The notes under the pieces were generated by a model that saw nothing but the letters and a program-made list of their open reading frames with translations, had not been told where the DNA came from and did no database searches. From Acanthosepion esculentum (lineage: Eukaryota; Mollusca; Cephalopoda; Sepiida; Sepiidae), in assembly GCA_964036315.1 (NCBI GenBank), contig OZ038507.1, forward strand, positions 62,414,388 through 62,478,387: a DNA stretch of 64,000 bases, written 5' to 3'. Shown here in pieces: positions 9,380 through 18,816 of this stretch. Every line of letters begins with the position of its first letter. The stretch's first letter is position 1. Both the position numbers and the translations under genes were made by a program.

Positions 9380-9960
9380 AAGAGAGACAAAACTCCCTTG
9401 AACAAAGCCTATTCTATGTTCAGTTTTCTATTCTCCTGTACGAAATTTATTATAACTGATTTATACACCGAGATATTTGAAGTGTTTCGTATTTACTAAT
9501 TCCGCATCTTGAATTTTTATGATAGATTCAGGGTACGGGTCCCATTCTTTCCAGATTATAGTTTCTGCTTTGGAAAGGTTTGAGTGCTATTTTTTGGAAC
9601 ACTAGGTAGAGGCTGCTGATTTTCTGTTTAAGATCATTTTCATCCTAAGTATGAATACTTATGTCATCAGCAAGCAAAAACCCTCATCATAGCCAGTACA
9701 TTGACCTCGGGAGGATCATTGTCTTCTATTGGTAGATTCGTTTGGGATGTGGTATGGAATCATTGCCCATATCTTTAAGTCTGTGTTTGTAAATGTTCAG
9801 GGCGTGGTCTAGGAAAAAACTAGGACTCTCATTTTTTCCTTACCATATTCTTGGTGAGGTTTGAAAATGTTTCTGCATTGGGATCCTTACCAGACATGCA
9901 AGATTTTGTGGGTCGATAAAGTTCTGCTATTAGATGCATTCAGTTTTGTAGTAATTTTCG
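9380..9960 (-). mobile_element. LINE-F reverse transcriptase relic
   Basis: Minus-strand translation across frames gives 'LNIYKHRLKDMGNDSIPHPK' near 9740-9800, a catalytic-type 'LLADDIS' near 9665-9685, then 'WKEWDPYPESIIKIQDAEL' and 'NTKHFKYLGV' near 9480-9560, where the last two are blends of adjacent frames. A-D-D-I followed by an F-K-Y-L-G block is the normal order for the palm and thumb of a non-LTR reverse transcriptase. It differs in sequence from LINE-A, so I treat it as a separate family. Stops and frameshifts show that it is inactive. Confidence 0.65.
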
Positions 9961-9964
9961 GTGT

Positions 9965-10165
9965 TAGTTTCATATAGGAATACAGTGTCGCTGCCGACAT
10001 TTGAATTTGAACACGGATCGCCAGAGTTGCAAGCACAATCGACCTCATCTTGAAATAATTAGATCACGTGACGGGTAAAGGAAAAATATACATAAGGGAA
10101 TTAGCGGCGTCTTACCGAATATTGTTCGAAGGCGTTACTATTTTTGTATCTGTGATTTACAAAGT
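9965..10165 (-). mobile_element. tRNA-like SINE family S1, copy 3
   Basis: Third copy of the 8.48/9.01-kb repeat, best preserved around 'GTGTCGCTGCCGACATTTG', 'GAACACGGATCGCCAGAG' and 'CATCTTGAAATAATTAGATC'. It continues into GGCGTCTTACCGAATATTG and GAAGGCGTTACTA. The minus-strand B-box-like element is weakened (GTTCAAATTC). Confidence 0.6.
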
Positions 10166-10189
10166 CTCTCTTACAAACAACCATTACAA

Positions 10190-10262
10190 AAGCCATCAAC
10201 ACTGTGCCATCTGCATATCATATGCTACTAAGATTACAAACGCCAATAATGAACATTTGTCT
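10190..10262 (-). mobile_element. LINE-A reverse transcriptase fragment around the active site
   Basis: A short minus-strand piece encoding a 'FIIGVCNLSSI' block, a stop codon, then 'YADGTVLMA'. It matches the LINE-A core at 7.9 kb but here keeps Y-A-D-G, so the second catalytic aspartate is replaced by glycine. It is only about 70 bp long. Confidence 0.6.
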
Positions 10263-10269
10263 ATTACAC

Positions 10270-10373
10270 GGATCGACATTCACCTGATGAAGGCCAGAGG
10301 GTACAACACTCGAAACGTTGTGACAATAACGACAAATATTTGTCTCGATTTCTCAGATGAATTATTATAACTA
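10270..10373 (+). other. Hammerhead-like motif segment (single copy)
   Basis: Contains ACCTGATGAAGGCC followed after a short spacer by ACTCGAAACGTTG, the same arrangement seen in the adjacent fold-back arms. CTGATGA ... CGAAAC matches the two conserved single-stranded segments of hammerhead ribozymes. A closing third helix and a cleavage triplet are not evident, so activity is not claimed. Confidence 0.4.
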
Positions 10374-10545
10374 TTTACATCGATCGGACTGTTGTCTTCA
10401 TTTTTGTTGCTATATTCACGACGTTTCGGTCGTTGTACGCTCTGGCCTTCTTCTAATGTATATCACCTGAAGAAGGCCGGAGCGTACAACGGCCGAAACG
10501 TCATGAATATAGCAACAAAAATGAGGACGGCAGTCCAAACGATGT
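10374..10545. mobile_element. Fold-back element, compact copy
   Basis: Two ~80-bp arms (about 10374-10455 and 10465-10545) are near-perfect reverse complements separated by only about 10 bases, so the whole can form one long hairpin. Each arm carries 'GAAGAAGGCCGGAGCGTACA' and 'ACGGCCGAAACGTC' or its complement. Related arms occur at 12.89/13.63 and 26.13/26.45 kb, where they enclose longer interiors, so this looks like an internally deleted member. Classified as a fold-back/MITE-like element. Confidence 0.75.
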
Positions 10546-10619
10546 AAACAGTGTAAATAGCTAATAATGAATCCCACTCAGTCAGTCAGTTGTGTACCAT
10601 ACGTGATACACGCTTAGGC

Positions 10620-10900
10620 GATCATGTATCTTTCAATATATGACAGATGAAGCAGATTTTTTCCGCAGTAGGTTACCAATTCTTTCTGCGGTAGACCAGT
10701 TGCAATCCAAGGCTATAGAACCCGGTCTGTCCTGCTATTTACCCACAGCCGGTGGGAGAAGAAATGGATTGATACCTTTCCCAAGGGTATTAGCACTCAA
10801 GTGAATGTAATGGATTCGATTGGAATTCGAACTCGGTTCTCCGATTTCTCAATCAAAAACGTTATCCATTCTCCCAGAATCGCCTCACTGTATAGTTTTA
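10620..10900 (-). mobile_element. SINE family S2, reverse copy
   Basis: On the minus strand it begins with GAGAATGGATAACG (A-box-like), then 'CCGAGTTCGAATTCCAATCG' (B-box), 'ATCCATTACATTCACTTGAG', 'TAATACCCTTGGGAAAGGTA' and, further on, 'ACCGGGTTCTATAGCCTTGG'. The same order is found on the plus strand at 30.68-30.98 kb, defining a tRNA-derived SINE about 250-300 bp long. The tRNA head is decayed. Confidence 0.75.
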
Positions 10901-10969
10901 ATTAGTCCGGCGCGACGTCACATCGCTGTCGTACGACCCTTTCTTTTTTCTTTTTTTTTTTGCATATAT

Positions 10970-11090
10970 ACAGAATTCATTTTCTATCCGTATGCAGACG
11001 GTTTGTTTCCAGTATAAGTTCTGGATTATTCTAATATCCTTCCCAAATAGATCAAGGTTACTCAACAGTACCAAAATAATTATAAAAACA
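10970..11090 (-). mobile_element. LINE-A reverse transcriptase fragment
   Basis: Shares 'CAGTATAAGTTC.TGATT.TTC' and 'TAATATCCTTCCCAAAT' with the longer minus-strand LINE-A segment at 21.59-21.65 kb, where it encodes 'GKDIRTIRNLYTE'. Only about 110 bp are left here. The region downstream (11.09-11.34 kb) has no recognisable feature. Confidence 0.55.
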
Positions 11091-11398
11091 TGTCAATTCC
11101 AAACACGATGTTCTGGATAACGAATTCATAATTAATTAATTTTTTTAAACAAATGTGGGAGACTAAACATTTCTTTGATTCTAACCTTGTGGCAGTTAAA
11201 GAATATCTGACCAAAAATCGAGATTTGTATGAATTGAAAGTTTCTTTCATTTTAGGCCTAGAAGATTGAACTCGAGGTAATAACTGCCTGAGTTTCATCA
11301 TCTGTTCTAAATTACGTGCAACTTTAAAAAAAGAATTAGTTGTCTCTCGTTAGAGTGGCGGTGTCAGGAGTGGGATGTCACTGTAACGGGAGATAGCT

Positions 11399-11782
11399 AT
11401 GGTAGAAAGATTTATTCTCCCATTTGAAACCCCCCGTTATGGGCATTATTATATATGTGATATAATAACACCGTACTTCACGGAGGGAACGGAAAGGCTA
11501 AAAGGAAAAGGAATGACAAACATGCTTTGTTCTCAGAGAGACTTTTATACTACTAAGTTATACACAAAATATGGAGGTTCTTCTGTGTTTCTGGAGAAGC
11601 CATGTTTAGGACTCCAGATTCAAACAGACCGGATTCATCTACTATATTCCAGGCAAGGACATATCCACGAAGGGGAAACAGCGAGTCTTGGGTTTTCCCA
11701 AATTGAGGACTGCGAGCTGGAGTTTCTTTCTATATATGGGAAAGATATATTACCAAAGAGAAACGGCACTATAGACTTGTAA
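11399..11782 (+). CDS. 127-codon open frame of unknown nature
   Basis: An ATG-initiated open frame, one of the longest in this part that is not in a simple repeat or a recognised LINE fragment. The product would start MVERFILPFE and end NGTIDL. It has no signal peptide, membrane segment or motif I recognise. Its 3' end sits 130 bp from a tRNA-like SINE, in a repeat-rich setting, so a relic of a dispersed repeat is as likely as a gene exon. No convincing splice sites or promoter were found. Confidence 0.2.
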   Translation: MVERFILPFETPRYGHYYICDIITPYFTEGTERLKGKGMTNMLCSQRDFYTTKLYTKYGGSSVFLEKPCLGLQIQTDRIHLLYSRQGHIHEGETASLGFSQIEDCELEFLSIYGKDILPKRNGTIDL

Positions 11783-11914
11783 GCTGCCGGGGAGGCAAAT
11801 TTAGCCTCTGACTGGTCATGGGCTACAGAAAACAATATTTTCGTTTGACTGCTGTAAACGAACTTAATTTGACTTCTACTTTCGTCACTGTATAAAGTGA
11901 CATTACTAAGCGGT

Positions 11915-12020
11915 CAGTCACGTAGAAAATATGCGTTCCCCAACAGGAATCAAACCTGTATTCCTATACGGAAATCCATCATTTGATCTGACGTGGTATA
12001 CCATTTAGCTACATGTACAA
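11915..12020 (-). mobile_element. tRNA-like SINE family S3
   Basis: Minus strand: 'GTAGCTAAATGGTATACCAC' is an A-box/D-arm-like sequence, and ACAGGTTTGATTCCTGT is a B-box with a five-pair T arm (ACAGG/CCTGT). The acceptor ends do not pair, so it is not an intact tRNA gene. The sequence continues on the minus strand into CTACGTGACTGACCGC, presumably SINE body. Confidence 0.6.
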
Positions 12021-12599
12021 CGAAATGGACTAAGTCCGACAATTATTTAATATATATTCTGTTCATAGGTTATTTTTATAGATACAATTTATTTAAGTAA
12101 TTGCTCTGTTTTTAATTAAACAGTATTAATTACATTTACCGGCCTGAATGTTAATTATAATAAATTGTTTTGTTTCCGTTAATAAATAAATCATAAAAAT
12201 TATACTCTTTTTTATATCTTATTTATTTTATAATTTAACAGTGTCGCGGAAAGCTTAACTATAGGTTAATTGTGTCGTGAAATAAAGAAAAATAGGTCGA
12301 AAAACAGTTCTAAAACCTGTTTTATAAAATGAGAAACCTAACTCTTCAATAAATTCACGTGATTTGGAAAGAAAATAACTTTCATTTTGATATCAGTTTC
12401 ATTATTCTAGCTGGTCTGAAACTTACAAACATTAATTATTAATCAACCACCGTAATTTCGAAGAGAAATCAATTTACTTCATTATATACCGGTTTCGTTA
12501 TTCTATCTGACATAAAATATTTTCGTTATTCTATCTGACATAAAATATTTTTGTAAGACTGTAAACGATTTTAGTCATACTAAATACTAAAAACAACAA
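12021..12599. other. AT-rich interval with a 28-bp tandem duplication
   Basis: No gene visible. At 12493-12549 the 28-bp word starting TTTCGTTATTCTATCTGACA is present twice in tandem. The remainder is low-complexity AT-rich DNA. Confidence 0.6.
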
Positions 12600-12742
12600 A
12601 AAAAAACTTGATCTCCAGAAGAGAATGATTATTTAAAAGTTTTGCCAAATGATTTGCAAGATTTTACAAGTAGGATCATCCACAGATAAAATAAAATCCG
12701 AAAATATATTTCCCCTTGATCAATTAAAGTTAGCAGGAAACT
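12600..12742 (+). repeat. 140-bp direct repeat, left copy
   Basis: From an A-run and ACTTGATCTCCAGAAGAG to 'CCCCTTGATCAATTAAAGTT' it is almost identical to 13990-14132, with only a handful of substitutions. The two copies face the same way about 1.39 kb apart and bracket the fold-back element and the TA-flanked MITE. No coding sequence or terminal motif identifies the element. Confidence 0.85.
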
Positions 12743-12892
12743 GCATTGTATGAACATTTAGTAAAAAGAAAAAAAAATCCATTAACAGCGCTGTTTCATG
12801 CTTAGCGATTTTTCAAAATGGGTAGTCCAAAATAATAAAAAACGCATGAATAAAGCTTTTACATTTATTTTAAAATACTCTAAAATGCTCAT

Positions 12893-13682
12893 TATTTACA
12901 TTATCTATATTTGGACTATTGTCCTCATCTTTGTTGTTGTTATCATAGCGTTACGGCCGTTGTGGTCTCCGACCTTCTTCATATGTATATATTGATCTGT
13001 GTAAGAGAATTCTGAACTGAACGCTTTATTTAATCTATGGGAGTAGTCTGTTCTCGTCACACTGCTCATGTGTAGGGATATCTTTTCTAGTTCTTATTTT
13101 TCTTTAGTACTGCTCAGTTATTACTCGCTCGTGTTCACTGAGTGAAAGTACTTACTGCCCGACATGGGGATTGAACACACTATCACTGTGTCATAAAATC
13201 CACTAAACCATTATCCCGTAGGACGTTTTGCTGTAGTGAACTTGAACTTAAACCTAACCTACCTGCTGATTAGTTGAAATTGCTGTTGCTGCTGTTTGTC
13301 ATGTTTTGACTGCTTCTGCTGCCCCAGTTTTCATTGATGCTGCTGTTGCTGTTGCTGTGGTTGAAGACTTATTTTACTTTGTCTTTCTTTCCGCATTAAC
13401 GGCTCCCATATTGTATCTGTTTCTATGCTAGGCCTATTAAGGAGGTCCTCATAGCCTAGCGTATGCGCTGATTCTTTTAGATGTCTAACTCTCTTGTGTT
13501 CTTCTTTGTCCAGTATTGTCACTTTTCTACAGGGACTGAACACTACCCCTTTCCTCTTATACATGATCTATCATGCCTGATATCAATGCCTCACTACGGT
13601 TTTTCGATGTTCCTACAGACTTACTGATATTAGTAACAACAAAGATGAGGACAATAGTCCGAATATAAATAGTATAAATAAT
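12893..13682. mobile_element. Fold-back element, long copy with tRNA-like interior
   Basis: The left arm (about 12893-13030) reads 'GGACTATTGTCCTCATCTTT', then GCGTTACGGCCGTTGTGG, ACCTTCTTCATATG and 'TCTGAACTGAACGCTTTATT'. A shortened right arm (about 13628-13682) reads 'AACAAAGATGAGGACAATAG' plus TCCGAATATAAATAG, its reverse complement. The interior holds a minus-strand tRNA-like stretch (about 13155-13225: GGATAATGGTTTAGTGG and GTGTTCAATCCCC) and a Penelope-like open frame. It is related to the copies at 10.37 and 26.13 kb. Confidence 0.65.
13331..13564 (-). pseudogene. Open frame resembling the C-terminal region of a Penelope-like element
   Basis: The minus strand carries a 77-codon open frame whose core reads 'KRVRHLKESAHTLGYEDLLN' followed by RPSIETDTIWEPL and a glutamine run encoded by (CTG/TTG)-type repeats at 13.31-13.36 kb. 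The conserved-looking R-x2-H-L-K-E-x2-H ... L-N-R-P-S-I-E-x-x-T-I-W-x-P-L pattern recalls the end of GIY-YIG endonuclease regions in Penelope-like retroelements, which also carry hammerhead-like motifs. This is recalled resemblance only. The frame is too short for an active element. Confidence 0.35.
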
Positions 13683-13771
13683 CTCCTCATCCCAGTAATC
13701 CAGTCAGAAATTTTAACACTAACACAGTATCTTGATTGGCTTTTGTACCTAGTAGTAGGTGAATTTTAGTA

Positions 13772-13957
13772 CAGTGTAACCCGGATATAAGAGAGTTGTC
13801 GGGACCGGAGAAGAAGTCTCTTATATCCGGTGTTCTCTTATATCTGGGTTTGGTCTACTTTGTTTAGGTAAGTATGGCTCTAATTTGGGACCAGAGAAAA
13901 TCTCTCTTATATCCAGGTTTCTCTTATATCCGGGTCTCTTATATCCGGGTTACACTG
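13772..13957. mobile_element. 186-bp MITE with pogo/Tigger-like inverted ends
   Basis: It begins 'CAGTGTAACCCGGATATAAG' and ends with the reverse complement, CTTATATCCGGGTTACACTG. It is flanked on both sides by TA (13770-13771 and 13958-13959), the target site of Tc1/mariner-pogo transposons. The interior contains further partial copies of the end sequence (CTCTTATATCCGG repeated at about 13812, 13832, 13903 and 13920). There is no transposase, so it is a non-autonomous element. Confidence 0.88.
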
Positions 13958-13989
13958 TATAAATAATTAATCTGGTGTGTTGGACAAAA

Positions 13990-14132
13990 AAAAAAAAAAA
14001 ATTTGTCTCCGGAAGAGAATGATTATTTAAAAGTTTTGCCAAATGATTTGCAAGATTTTACAAGTAGGATCATCCACAGATAAAATCAAATCCGAAAATA
14101 TATTTCCCCTTGATCAATTAAAGTTAGCAAAA
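13990..14132 (+). repeat. 140-bp direct repeat, right copy
   Basis: Near-identical partner of 12600-12742. It also begins right after an A run (about 13985-14000), and both copies end at GTTAGCA. A preceding A/T run could reflect an element end or a shared duplication boundary. Confidence 0.85.
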
Positions 14133-14620
14133 CTCATTAACTTGAAAGCTAACCTCCAATTATGAATCATCCAGTCCAATGTACATACCCCTGAGCTACG
14201 AACAAATTTACCAGCCGCAACGACTGTCCTTTTGATGAGACGGGAAACACGATGCCGAACCTGTTGAGATGATCAAAGTTTTGCTTGAATCATAAAAGAT
14301 CCTGTCGTATCACTGATTTTGTACGCCATTGGAAGAAATGGTTTCCATGGAGACAAAACATTGAGTAGAGATCAGTTGGAACACGTTGACAGAAGTACAG
14401 CTTTGCAAATCTTGGAAATCAGCTGCAAATCAAGTGAACACTAATGTCTCTTTTTGTCGCTAGAGAGAATGTGTGTGCAGATGCTTGCTGTTCTCTCTGG
14501 CTTTTGCTGTTAGCCATTGTTTTCATTCGGGGGTTCTCTTTTCAACACGAACAAAGATACAAAAGAATAAGCAGTCATTTTGTTCCTTACAGCTTCTGTT
14601 TTTATCGATTACAAATTATC
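14133..14620. other. No recognised feature
   Basis: Unassigned sequence of mixed composition. A plus-strand open frame starting at 14444 soon runs into the T-rich tract and encodes mostly phenylalanine, so it is not credible as a gene. Confidence 0.4.
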
Positions 14621-14624
14621 ATTT

Positions 14625-15345
14625 ATTCTCTCTCGTTTTTTAATTTTTTTTTTGTTTTTTATTTTTTTTTATTTTTCGTGTTCTTATGTTTCGTGTTTTT
14701 CGTGTTTTTTTATAATTCTTTCTTTTTTTATTTCGTTATTATTTCTTTTTTGTGTTTTTCTTTCGTTTTTTTTTTGTTGTTTCGTCATTCTTGCATATTT
14801 GTTTATTTCTTTGCTTTTTATTTCGTTTTATCTTTTTTTTGTATTGTCGTTTTTCTCAATTTTTCTTATTTATTTTGGATTGTTATTTAGTTTTTGTTTT
14901 ATTTCATTTTTCGTTTCTCTTTCGCTTTTTTTATTTCGTCTAATTTTTTATTTCGCGTTTTTATATATTTATATATTTTTAATTTTTTTATATTTGCTAT
15001 TTTCTTTTTAATTTAATTTTATTTATTTATTTCGTTTTTTTTTAAATTTTATTATATTTCTTCTTTTTCAACATGGCAGGCAAACGTAAAATAAAATAAT
15101 CTTATTTATTTTAGATTGTTATTTAGTTTTTGTTTTATTTCATTTTTCGTTTCTCTTTCGCTTTTTTTTATTTCGTCTAATTTTTTATTTCGCGTTTTTA
15201 TATATTTATATATATTTATATATTTTTAATTTTTTTATTTTTGCTATTTTCTTTTTAATTTAATTTAATTTATTTATTTCGTTTTTTTTTTTAATTTTAT
15301 TATATTTCTTCTTTTTCAACATGGCAGGCAAACGTAAAATAATGA
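14625..15345. repeat. T-rich tract with a ~240-bp tandem duplication
   Basis: The strand is dominated by T with interspersed TTTCG words. The segment from about 14864 to 15098 recurs at about 15099-15345: both contain TTGTTATTTAGTTTTTGTTT, TTATTTCGCGTTTTTATAT and end in 'CAACATGGCAGGCAAACGTA'. The second copy is about 12 bp longer through an extra TATATTTATATA. Phenylalanine-rich open frames here are compositional artefacts. Confidence 0.85.
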
Positions 15346-16479
15346 AGGCATGCGCAGCGTGAATTTTAAAAAGAATAGTTCGTTTTTGGCAACACAACGT
15401 ACGAGAAAGAACTCACATCTCGCTGCTCTATAATAACGCCTGGATTCAATTCAGACCTTTGTAGAAAATGTTGTCGTCCAGGTTTCTTTTATTAAAAATC
15501 CAAAAGCTTGAATTCCAAACAACAATAAAATAAAAATATGGGTATGTATGTTAAATAAATAATTTGTTTTTACAAATATATGTATATGAATTCAAAAGGA
15601 TCAAATCCTTGTTAACTGTAATTGATCAAGAAAGGATCAAGTCTTTAGCTGAAGTCTTTGAGTAGTTGACTCACAGAAAATCCTATAATGTAGAAAAAAA
15701 ATTTAAATAGTTTGTACACAGAAAAAAGACTTTGAGAAAATAACTTTATCGTTAGCGAAGATTCACTGACTATCTTTGTTGTTTTTGCATTTCTTGGAGA
15801 TGATTTGTTTGAGGTCGCCGACACATGATCGTCGGTGAAGATTCACTGACTGTCTCTACTGTTGCTGCTGCTGAAGATGATTTGTTTGAAAATCGCCGTC
15901 ACATTTTTCTTTCAGTACGAAATGGCTGATCTATGTAGCTACGTCTTCTCTTGTTTTTGGCTTGGAGACAGCCGCATATTTGTTCTTGAAAGTCGAAATC
16001 TATGGACTTTTATAAGAATTTTTTCCCTGAAAGTAGATTCGAGTAAAATTGGGTTTTAGTTTTCTCTGATTTTCTTTCATATACCGATGTTAATTTCTAA
16101 CCAATAGACACTTTGATTTAAACGGTGTGTGTTGTATTATAGACTCTTTTTGACATATTTATAGTATTGTCTGTTATTGGGTAGAAAATAAAGTTTGGGC
16201 GTATTTTAATATGGTATGAGTATTATAATATGGAAGAAGTCCCAGCATGCATCTGCATGTCTTGTCTATAAATTTGGCGAGGGGATGTTTTTGCAGTCAT
16301 TCCTTATTGGATTTGTTATTCTAATACAAATTGTTACTTAAGTGGAATTTTCTTGTCACTTTTTGAAAGTAGGTTATATTTTGTTGAACGCATTTGGCCA
16401 TGTTTGTTTTCTTTTCACAAGTTGTTCGCTCGTTTTTTTTTTTTGCACATTTTGTGGACTTTTGTGCTGAATTATTTGT
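15346..16479. other. Non-coding interval with a ~75-bp tandem duplication
   Basis: No recognisable gene. At about 15758-15905 the block 'GAAGATTCACTGACT.TCT.T' ... GATGATTTGTTTGA occurs twice, about 75 bp apart, the second with a (TGC)4 insertion. The part next to 16.4 kb contains a T run and may be the 5' leader of the adjoining LINE relic. Confidence 0.5.
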
Positions 16480-18095
16480 GCTCTGTGGTGACCCTGACCG
16501 CAATCGCGGAGTCTTTTCCAGTACCAGGAGCACCCTGTGTCTCTATTGGCATGGGCCTTGGGTCTGAGGATGGACCTCGTCCATGTCGACTTCGTGGCCG
16601 ACATTGCCGTGAAAAGTGGTTCGTTTCGGGTCGTTGAATTCTTTGCGGCCAACGATCAGATAGAACGTTGTTCGTTCTTCGGTCAATTGGGGGTCATTCC
16701 TGGTGGATCCGGCGCGCCTAGTTTTAATGGGGGATTGGAATGCTATCCTGGTCCCAAGTTTAAACAGGAGGCAGGGAGCTAGCGGTAGGTTCCGTGATCG
16801 TAACGTGGTCTCGTTCATAGATACTGGATTAATCACCCTGGTGAGAGATTTGAAAGTGGGCTCTTAATTGGCTGTTTACCCAGGTAATCAGCTACTTGGA
16901 AATGATGTTTGTGAGAATGGGCGTACTCGTGCTGCTAGATTGTCTCACGTTCCACTGGTTGGGCTAATCGGACCACAAACTCGTTTGTACCCGGATGGCG
17001 TTAGATGCACTGCGGGCCGCCGGATTCCAACCCGACTTTTGCAAGGGAAATAGCCTGCTGTATCGCTCTTCGATTGCGGTGGTACAGGTAAACGGGAAGC
17101 GGTCGTTCATTTTGCGCTGTCACGATCGGTTGGACCAAAGTTGTCCACTGTCGACTCGTCTTTACGCTTTGGCGCTGAAATTTCCCCTGCACCAGCTGAG
17201 TGAGAGGGCGTGCAGTCCAGCTCTGTGCCGATGACATTGTGGTGGCACAGAAAGTGCGAGAAGATTACGGGTGCCAAGATTGACCCCCAAGTCTTCCCGG
17301 TGGGGTTATATGCTTGGAGAGGCATTGCTCTTCTGGATCCCTTCAGCTGGGCTAACGTCCCCATCCGCATTCTTGGAGTGTGGTTCGGACCGGATTTTCA
17401 GCTCTAGAATAATTGGTCGGAGGTACAGGCAAAAAATAGGAACGTTGGTCCGAACTTGACTCCGAAGGCGGTTGTCTGTACTCCCCTTTCTATAAGGATT
17501 GTTTGGAGGCGCTCGAGCGCTTGCTCTTCTCCCTCTTGTGGGGGCATAGACAAGTCGATGATCCGCAGAGAGTCTGCGTCCAGCGTCCGTGTGATGTGGG
17601 GGGGGGGGCCCTAGAATACAACACTTGGGGATTCACCGACACGCCTTAAGGTTGGTTTTCCTACGCCGCGCTTTGACAGAGGAACCAATGTCGCCAGGTC
17701 ATACGTGTGACTCCACGGTCCAGTGACCTTTCACGGCCTAGAAGGACATTGTACTGATGATTAGTGGAGGGGGGGGGTCATGTCAAGCCCGTTTTGTAGA
17801 CGGCTCGGCTTGTCGGCAAACGAGTTGCGCTCTTTCTGGTTTTGGGGGCCAGCGGCGGATTGCTTCAGCAACCCTTAGTTTACATGGCGATTGAGATGAA
17901 ATTTCAGGGTGGGTTGTCACTGGTGTGATCGTTTGGAAGAAATGACGGGGCATGCCTTTTTCCATTCTCCGCTGGTGTACCCGTTCTGGGGTCATGTCGG
18001 CAAGTTGACGGCTCGTATCGATTCTGACCATCTCGTGTCCATCGATCTCGCATACCTGTGCGATATGTCGCCTCCATGGTTCGGGTTGAAACGGT
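16480..18095 (+). mobile_element. LINE-E: Tx1/L1-like ORF2 relic (endonuclease and reverse transcriptase)
   Basis: Plus-strand translation over several frames gives collinear ORF2 blocks. 'FFAANDQIERCSFFGQLGV' near 16640-16695 and 'GDWNAILVPSLNR' near 16730-16770 belong to an apurinic-type (EEP) endonuclease; G-D-W-N is its catalytic D-W-N motif. 'VVQVNGKRSFILRC' near 17080-17120, 'DQSCPLSTRLYALAL' near 17138-17180 (the usual R-Q-G-C-P-L-S decayed to D-Q-S-C-P-L-S) and 'LCADDIVVVAQ' near 17221-17253 are reverse transcriptase motifs. 'GIHRHALRLVFLRRAL' follows near 17628-17675. The Q-G-C-P-L-S-x-L-Y-A-L-A-L-E style is typical of Tx1/L1-group elements. Stops, frameshifts and G runs (17590, 17770) show it is dead. 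It is clearly GC-richer than its surroundings. Confidence 0.8.
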
Positions 18096-18139
18096 TGGTA
18101 TTTCTCAAAAATATTTTCAAAATATAGAGAGCATGGGTT

Positions 18140-18250
18140 TTAAAATCGTATATTAATATTCCTTCGTTTTTATTATTATTTCATTTAGATTCCTTGACTA
18201 GTTTCGGTCAACATGGCCATCATCAGGAGAAAAATAATTTTCTGCTTCCT
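18140..18250 (-). other. Hammerhead-like CTGATGA...CGAAAC motif
   Basis: On the minus strand: CTCCTGATGATGGCCATGTT, then GACCGAAACTAGTC. CTGATGA and CGAAAC are spaced as in hammerhead ribozyme cores, with a possible GG/CC helix II between them. A closing helix III with a cleavage triplet is not seen within the local sequence, so this is a motif call only. Such motifs accompany Penelope-like elements in many animals. Confidence 0.35.
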
Positions 18251-18499
18251 GTTAGCAGTGAACTACAGAAATGAATGTCTTGATGGAGAAAATGAACTTT
18301 TGTCTGTAGTTTTCATTTGTTTTGTTATTTTAAAAAAAAATTTTAACATGAATTTTGGTCAGTCTTTGTATTGGTCAAACAGTCTCTTTTAAGATGTTAT
18401 TTGGGATAAGAGCTAGATGGATTGATGCTGATCTGAATTCCCTTGGTCATTTTGACAGTTTTATTGGTTCCTTGAAAGGGGATGTGTCTCTGTTTAGTG

Positions 18500-18777
18500 T
18501 GTGTGTGTGTTATTTGGTTCTTAGGGAGTGAGTGAGTGAGTATGAAGTTTGTAAGCGTGTATATTACTATGGGTGTGTGTTATCATTTGGCTCATTAGGG
18601 TGAAGATTAGAAATGATAGGAACCGTTCGCTTTTGCCAGATTCCAGCAAAAGGTGGGTACAAGTTGCGAGCATGGTGCGCCTGAATCGGGTCAATCTTGA
18701 TTTCCTTTTCTAGTCCCCTAATGTTACAACGGTGCACCCGACATACACTTACGTGTATAACACACGCTTGTTTCACA

Positions 18778-18815
<38 letters not shown>
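18500..18815. repeat. Microsatellite-flanked stretch with (GT)n and (CA)n
   Basis: A short (GT) run near 18500 and a longer (CA)n run at about 18778-18814 flank a single-copy-looking segment. The minus-strand open frame beginning in the CA run is an artefact. No further feature is seen between them. Confidence 0.75.

Positions 18816-18816
<1 letters not shown>

Noticed and set aside
14444..15011. Phenylalanine-rich, membrane-protein-like open frames
   Set aside because: Purely compositional: a T-rich tract with a tandem duplication.
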